DNA from: Pegea sp. RAD2-039
Taxonomy: Eukaryota; Chordata; Thaliacea; Salpida; Salpidae
NCBI GenBank assembly: GCA_034620365.1
Contig: JAQGEQ010000267.1
Location: 51,704-115,703 of the forward strand
Length of the DNA: 64,000 nucleotides
Reading direction: 5' to 3'
Below, in pieces: positions 57,950 to 64,000 of this stretch (the first letter of the stretch is position 1; each line of letters starts with the position of its first letter). The notes beneath the pieces are model-generated. The model saw only the letters and a list, made by a program, of their open reading frames with translations, did no database searches and had not been told where the DNA came from. The translations under genes and the position numbers were made by a program.

Positions 57950-58620
57950 TTTTTACATATATTTCCTTTATGCTTGTAGATTTGCTTTGACTATAATGAA
58001 GTTAAGAAACCACTCGACCAAACATTGTGTTAAGTAGTATAAGGTGAAAAAGTTTTTTAAACCAAAACAAAGTGAATCTTAGAATGTAAAAATTAATAGT
58101 TGGGAGTTCTTGTTTACTTTCTATTATAATTAAAACCCTGTTTACAAAAACTTAATAATTAGATTATTATTAGGAAGTTAAAAGTAAGATTTCAAAAGAT
58201 GTTAACAATAATCAAATCAAATGTGCAACTATAAAAGAAATCCTAAAAACACATTTCCATCTACTTTTCAATTTACAACAAATTTGTAGAAAAAAAGTAA
58301 AAGATTTAGATATTCAGTAAACAGAAAAACAAGTTTTCAAATTATGATGATCACAAACTTAACTTATGTTTTTATGATAGCTCCAAATTTGGGTTTTGTA
58401 TAAACAGAAAAAAATAACTTTTGTTGTGTTCAGAATAATTTTAAAAAAATGTGAAATTTTTTCTGCAAAATGTGTTAAGTATGAAAAAGAGGTTTTTCCT
58501 TATTATTATTTAGTTTAAAAAAAGAATTTAAAAATGACATTTTCCAATTGATAGAAATAAATATGGAATTTATAATTTGGATGAATATTTTTTTTGATAA
58601 AATTAATTATAATTTTTTTT
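57950..58620 (-). pseudogene. E-type S3 and NSIFISINWK segments, inverted copy
   Basis: Mirror of 39960-40620: VEWFLNFII...ANLQA at about 57960-58040 and THFAEKISHF and KIILNTTKV at about 58400-58500. The base missing near 40066 is also missing here, so the frameshift predates the inversion. Confidence 0.4.
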
Positions 58621-58639
58621 TGGCAAAACAAATGGCAAA

Positions 58640-58850
58640 AATATTTATTGAAGTTTGAAAAACATGTAACAAATCAATATTGACTTCTTTCACAAAGCAA
58701 TCGTTTACTAAGTGGTTAAAACTACTGAGGATCTTGACATCTTGATATCCTTACACCACCTTTACACTTCTACCAATAACACTAAGTCAATATCAGATTG
58801 ATTTAAAAATATCTTTGTGTTTCGTGGCCATGCCCAGTATACTTGAAGGA
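58640..58850 (-). pseudogene. E-type S6 segment, inverted copy
   Basis: SFNHLVNDCFVKEVNI with TTA (Leu) in place of the recurrent TAA, as at 39750-39945. Confidence 0.45.
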
Positions 58851-58986
58851 AATGTTTAGACGAAGCTTAAATGGTTTCAAGTCTTAGCAGTTATTATTTT
58901 GCAAAAAAAAGTAAAAATTTCTCTTACATTAAGATTAAGAAGTTATCTTTTTTTATTTCTTGGCTTGAAGGAGTTTTTATTGCTAA

Positions 58987-59201
58987 AAGTAGTAATTGTA
59001 GTGGCATTATATACCTTCCATCTATTTCTTCAGTTTCTACAATAATTACTTAAAATAAGTAGAAAGTATTGATAAATTATCAACCGTAAAAGAAACGGTT
59101 TCCAAATTTGGACAAATGAATCATTCGAAACATTACAAATCTGGAGTTAGTTAGCTTTTTGCATTATTTAAACTAATAATGAAACTTAGTGTTTGTGGTG
59201 C
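58987..59201 (+). pseudogene. Truncated subfamily A copy at a breakpoint
   Basis: Begins at the short intron-like gap (TGTAGTGGC), so S3 is missing. S4 hairpin 59082-59100. S5 has GGTGCAG for GGCGCAG, a synonymous Gly change in VCGA. Left of 58987 the sequence is E-type, joined inside TTGCTAAAAGTAGTAA. Confidence 0.5.
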
Positions 59202-60306
59202 AGTTTATTAAAAATGTGAAAACAGTTTTATCTAAAATTTTGTTAAAAAACTGAATTCATTTTTTTTTTATTATGAAATTATTTTACATATTTCATTTGA
59301 AAAATTAATTTTTAAAATTTTGCTTTTGTTTTGGTCAATTATATATTTTTAAGTGTTATTTTAAGTTTAAACATATTGATTGTCTTTTTTTTTGAAAAAG
59401 ATTTTCTTAAATACTTCATGTAAATTTATATGATAAAAATAATAATCATTTTTTTATTTATATATTAGCAGAAATATTTTGTGTTTAAAACAAACATGTT
59501 TAAAAATACATTGAACACCACTACAGATAAATATCTGTTGTTTTTACATCACAAACATTTTAATATCATTAATATTTAATTTTTCTTTGAGTTTACTTTT
59601 AAAAGGTATTTTTTAATTTACAGAATATCTAAAATATTAAATATTAAAAATAGAATATTTGAAATTCTGATTTTTTGTTTACTAAATATTTAAAGCTTCT
59701 ACTTTTTTCTATCGAATTGTTGTTAATTGAAAAAATAGATTAAAATTAAAATTATTTTTGTTTAGTAAATATTTAAATCTGAAATTATTTCCAAAGAGTT
59801 TTTGAAAATATATTTTTGCAAAAATAAAAATTTTGTTTTATTATGAAATTACAAAAATAAGTTTTTATAGAAAACAAACTTTTGGGAAATAGTTAAAAAA
59901 CTGCAGAAAAAGTTGAAAATAAATTTCAGAAATTTCTGTTTTCATAAAATGTAATCTTTTTTTGCAAACTTTTTTATATTTGATTATTTTTCTGAAAGAT
60001 CTGAAAATCTAAAAGCTAAAAATTTATAAAGATTTAAAGTATGAGCATCACATAAATTATCTTTTCAGAATTTGTTCATCTAATTCATATCCATTTCTCA
60101 AAATTTTTAGGAATTGAAATTTTTGAAATTAAAATATTTCTCTTTTCTTTAAAATTATTATAAAATTATTGAATCTCAAACTTCATATTACCATTTAAAT
60201 TTATTCATAATTTTTTCATAACTTTTCAAGAAAAGTTTATATCGATTTGATATTTGTTTATTTAATAACCAAAGTTCTCTAATTTAGATGATTTTTATCT
60301 GAATTT
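59202..60306. repeat. Inter-module spacer, short form
   Basis: Inverted orientation, no 222-bp segment, ACAGATA/TATCTGT repeat at about 59523-59538. Its long-form partner is 34272-35591 inside the same large inverted repeat, so one arm gained or lost the segment. Confidence 0.85.
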
Positions 60307-60730
60307 GAGCCACAAACACTAAATTTCTTTGAAATTATAAAGTCAGCAAATATTCCCATGACAACCGGAAACGTAATACTCTATTTACTTGAAGTTATTA
60401 TATTTTGGAGAACCGTTATTTACGGTTTGATTTCTATTTGTAAATTCTACTTTTTCTACAACTGAATATATTCAAATAAAGTTGTAGACGGATGGTACTT
60501 CACATGAATACCTGTATCTTACACTGGCATAAGCTTTGATTATAGTAAAAAGTGAAAATCAACAAACATTAAAATTCTAATTTATGAATCCAAGATTTTA
60601 CTTTTGCTATATTTTATTTTTGCCCCAACCAGTTAATACCCATACATCTTTTCTGCTTGTCAATTCAGTTTGATAATAATGAAGACTAAACCTTGCTCTT
60701 CTATCAACTGCATCTGATAATCAAAAGTGA
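60307..60730 (-). pseudogene. Subfamily C copy, S3-S4-S5
   Basis: S3 60701-60730, hairpin 60411-60427, S5 60307-60324. The ACTGGCATAAGC change destroys the GTAAGC string present in other C copies. Confidence 0.5.
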
Positions 60731-61509
60731 TAAGGACTTCTAAAACAAATCTCAACAAATATTTGCATCTGAAATTTTAACGGCTTCTAAAATATTGTTT
60801 AAAAAATTGTCATAAAAAGTTTGTTCAACATTTTATATATAAATAAGTTTTTTATAAATTTGTGAAAATTTGTTGATAAAAATATAATTAAAAGATAACT
60901 TTAAAACATTTTCAAAATTAAATTTATATAATTAAAAATTATATCTAAATATCTGTTTAAGAAAATAAAGCGCTAGTTCTATCAAATTAGATTTTTTCAT
61001 ATTTTAGAAAAAATACTTTTTTTAAGATTTTGAAAATGATTCGAAATTATTTGCAAAAAGTAAATTCAAAAGTAAAAAATTTGATTCATAAATGAAATGT
61101 TTATTATTTCTATAAAATTGAAAATTTCATTTCAACTTTTCAAAAAATATTCAAGCATAACAACTGAAAAGTTCATTTTATTTTTGTTATCAGCAATTCT
61201 CTGCAATTTCCAAATATCAATTCAATATTTAGTTTATTTCCAAAACTAGAAATTGTCATTCAAACAACTCATTAAAATTAAGACGATTTCTAAAAAATAA
61301 TCTATTTATTGGCTAAATATTTAAAAGTAACTATTACCTAATAAACAAATAAAGGAACTTGATTTTTCATCTAGTATTAAAATTAAAGATGACATTTCTA
61401 TCAAATTATTCAAACTTATTAGAAATTACTCAACTGTAACAACTGAAAATTGTAATTTTATTTTTATCTTATCAACAAATCTCCACTATCTTCTAAAATA
61501 AATTCAATA

Positions 61510-61740
61510 TTTACTGAAGTTTGAAGGACATGTAACAAATCGATATTAACTTCTCTCACAAAGCAATCGTTTGCTTAGTGGTTGAAGATGCTGATGACTC
61601 TTCTGCTTCTAGCACAATCACTTGTAAACACTCTTTGACTGATAACATCAAGTTAATAAAATTTGAAACACAAAACTTAGATTCCAAAGTATTTTTTAAA
61701 ACTCTTTAATAAAGAGAAATTTCACTTTCAACAAAACTAT
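61510..61740 (-). pseudogene. B-type S6 segment
   Basis: LDVISQRVFTSDC, RRVISIFNH, TAA, ANDCFVREVNIDLLHVLQTS. Closest match to 32865-33065 across the large inverted repeat. Confidence 0.45.
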
Positions 61741-61865
61741 TTTTAAACAACTAATCTAAGAAAACTTAATCTTAATTTAAAAAGGTATTTATTTAAAAAG
61801 TTTTAATAATTGAGTACTTAAAACCTTTTTACAAAATATTTGTTGGCTAATAAGGAAGTTTATAG

Positions 61866-62015
61866 ATTGGATTAGCTAGATACTCAAAAGAAGTACACAT
61901 TATATTTGATTTTAACACTTATACTACAAAAGAAGAAGTCACAAAAGCAATTAAACATCTTGAATATATTGGGCAAGGAGACATTACTGGAAAAGATTTG
62001 TGTTACAACAACTGA
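61866..62015 (+). CDS. VWA-domain exon fragment, open
   Basis: IGLARYSKEVHIIFDFN, TTKEEVTKAIKHLEYIG, QGDITGKDL, ending in TGA. Preceded by GGAAGTTTATAG, which would serve as a splice acceptor. Antisense to the B copy at 62165. Confidence 0.6.
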   Translation: MGLARYSKEVHIIFDFNTYTTKEEVTKAIKHLEYIGQGDITGKDLCYNN

Positions 62016-62164
62016 TCACCAATTTAATTAACTGATTTAATTTAGTGATTTATTGAAACGTGACAATTACGTGACAAGAAACGCTTTCACAACTGAAAGA
62101 CGTCGACGATTAGATATATTTTACTGATATAGTTTTAAAACTTTTTTCACATTTAAAGATAACA

Positions 62165-62615
62165 CTGAGCCACAAACACTAAACTTTTTTACTTTAATAA
62201 TACTCAGAAAAAAGATTAAAAAAATTGTGAATACCTTCATTTTTTTAATTCGTGTTTAATTTGGAAACCGCGTTTTTGCGGTTGAATTGCAGTCTAAGAC
62301 TCCTACAATTTTTTTTGACTAACTTTTGTAGATAACATCTGATAATTGTTAGTCATTCTTGTTAAATTTAAAAAAAATAGTTAACTACTTGACTCTAATT
62401 AAGCTTATTGTTAGTTTTATAAAAGTTAAATAAGACTTACAACAGAAACTTGTCATTACATAATTCGTGATCTTCATTAGTCGATTAAGTCATAAAAGGA
62501 AATTAATTAATCAAAACAAATCGGCGCATCGCAAATATCAATCTTCCAGTAAATACGAAACTGCTTAAACTAGAAGTGAAAATGTTTAGAAGTTCTTCAC
62601 TACTCGTCACCATGT
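62165..62615 (-). pseudogene. Subfamily B copy, S1 to S5
   Basis: S5 62165-62184, hairpin 62266-62283, S2 with a changed start, FAMRRFVLIN, MVTSSEELLN, then the fusion to the end block at CATGTATCC. Inverted partner of 31961-32400. It keeps the 16 bases of S4 deleted there. Confidence 0.5.
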
Positions 62616-63835
62616 ATCCATAGTTGCACTCATCATCATTTCATCATCAACAACTAAAGACTCATGCCTAGATGCATCTAATCGAGTATATATTATCATT
62701 TGATGCTAATATCGAAAACGTTAGTAATGTGAGACACAGTTTTTGGTCAGTTTTCATGAAAGAGAATGGAGTAAAAAAAAGCTCACAACCAAAAAAATCA
62801 AATAAAAAATTTAATTAGTTTTAAAACCATGAAACCCAGAATGGAATTGTTACCATGATTAATTTGAAGATTGTCTTTTTGCGGTTTACTTGCTATCTAT
62901 AAAATTTTACATTTTGTGATTTTTTTGTAGAATAAAGCAGAGGATGAAAGGAAGTTTATACTTTTTTGTGTTTGCAGATTTGCTTTGATTATTTTAGAGA
63001 TTTCAAACTACTCGCCCAACAATTGATCTTCGTAGTCAAGGGTGATAAATTGTTTTACAAACAAAAATATATCTAACAATTATTAATTTAGTTCGTTAAA
63101 CATGATACTATTGAAATACTAATCGGCTATTTATACAAATTAGCACTTCAACTTTTTAAAACATCTCTGCTAACCGTAAGAAAATGATATAAACTTTTTT
63201 TACGAAGAATTCTATTGTTTGGTTTTTAAAGGTGCTGAGGTCTCATCTGCATTATAGCAACTTAAAATATAAAACTTTTCAATCAACCAGACAAAAACAA
63301 TAACAACTTTTAATACATAATTAATTACCAACTAAATACAAGTTAATCGTCAAGACCCTGTGACGTCAGTGAGAATGAATTGAAGATGAAATAACGAAAT
63401 GATCACTAAAATAAAGTGATCCTAACAGAATAAGGATCAATAAAAGTTTGATGATTTTGTAATCTGATAATAAATTCAAAAAACTAACACACGGACACTC
63501 AGCAATACTGCAGTGTTGTTGTTGAAAAAGAAAAAGTTGGAAAGATTAGCCATTGAATAAAGTGAACAATAAACTTCTTTACAGAAATGAGATGCTGTTC
63601 AGAATGGCTTCAATTTTCTTAAGTGTCTTTTGATTAATTTTATTTAGGGTTAATTTCAAATTCAAAAAAGTTTCAAAATTAAAAAAATAACTTCTTAAAA
63701 AAAGATTAAACAATTTAACTCGTTTAAAAATAGTTTAGTTAATAATTAAATTTGGTTTTATTAAAAATTAAAATAAAGTCTTTTAAGAAATTAAATTATT
63801 ATTCAAATACTTTCAATGACGTAACTGGGTCAGGA
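62616..63835. repeat. Inverted copy of the 30746-31960 block
   Basis: Includes the S3-type exon on the minus strand at about 62920-63085 (FVKQFITLDYEDQLLGEWF becomes ...QLLGE with small changes) and the TGACGTCA string at about 63361. Confidence 0.7.
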
Positions 63836-64000
63836 TGACCGCCTATAGTTATTTGGAAATTAAGTTTTGTATTCAAAATTTTTATTAACTTGTGTTATTA
63901 GTCAAATTTCAAGTCAACGTGCTGAAGCAAAACAGTTCTCAGCACCTTAATTCACTAAGCAATATTTATCTTTATATATATATATAGTTAAAAAGTGTTA
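63836..64000 (+). pseudogene. J-type S6-like segment at the window end
   Basis: LVLLVKFQVNVLKQN then SSQHLNSLSN, ending in a TATATATA run. Mirror of 30575-30745. The window stops where the inverted repeat continues. Confidence 0.3.

Noticed and set aside
58871..59053. 60-codon frame across the 58987 junction
   Set aside because: It crosses a rearrangement breakpoint and combines two unrelated segments. It is a chance frame.

Overview
The window is extremely A+T-rich (G+C below about 25% by eye). It has no long conventional gene, no rRNA or tRNA that I can recognise, no CRISPR array and no bacterial-style operon. It does have exon-sized open stretches flanked by GT..AG splice-like signals, and exon-sized pieces resembling a von Willebrand factor A (VWA) domain. 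I read it as eukaryotic nuclear DNA, most likely from an animal with an A+T-rich genome. The species cannot be told from the sequence.

Almost the whole window is built from diverged copies of one unrecognised, fast-evolving multi-exon gene family. Most copies are broken by stops, indels and rearrangements. The family shows itself as short peptides that recur in several diverged subfamilies: S1 (around EELPNILTSSLS and AMRRFVLIN), S2 (SSANEDHGLCNDKF), S3 (KHFITFDYQVQLIDEKF...NLQ), S4 (VE-IDRFSTV), S5 ([FL]SVCG[SA]V) and S6 (FNH-VNDCFVKEVNIDLLH). I name subfamilies A, B, C, D, E and G by their S4/S5 variants. S5 is what makes a GTGTTTGTGGC-like string recur about 45 times. S4 contains a small hairpin, AACCG...CGGTT, in nearly every copy. 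Strands below follow the peptide reading. The best preserved copy is the D copy at 37034-37300 (-), open for 89 codons through S3-S4-S5 without a recognisable start. The best exon is at 7919-8114 (+), with an acceptor, an ATG-containing frame and a GTAAGT donor.

Layout: B and C copies on one side and A and D copies on the other face away from each other in peptide order, with a conserved 1.1-1.3 kb spacer between the C and A S5 ends. This B-C-spacer-A-D module occurs seven times, in both orientations. Region by region: 1-2800 A, B (with a 59-bp minisatellite) and C remnants; 3220-7960 an E-D-A-C block duplicated almost exactly at 22295-27030; 8070-10050 a B-G-C block duplicated at 16320-18300; 10132-15700 two spacers with A and B copies; 27250-30560 A-spacer-C-B; 30575-32000 a block found again only at the window end in inverted orientation; 32400-37300, 42430-47230 and 49080-53880 three successive B-C-spacer-A-D modules, with an E segment and a chimera at 39700-42300 between the first two; 54000-59000 further C, A, D and E pieces; 59000-64000 A-spacer-C-B, inverted relative to 30576-35760.

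Five copies of a VWA-domain exon (four open, one with stops) lie inside B copies, always antisense to the family reading. Three copies of a weakly F-box-like segment sit beside D copies or D-derived sequence. The locus looks like a birth-and-death gene cluster, or a heterochromatic segmental-duplication array made from one. I cannot tell from sequence alone whether any copy is expressed.
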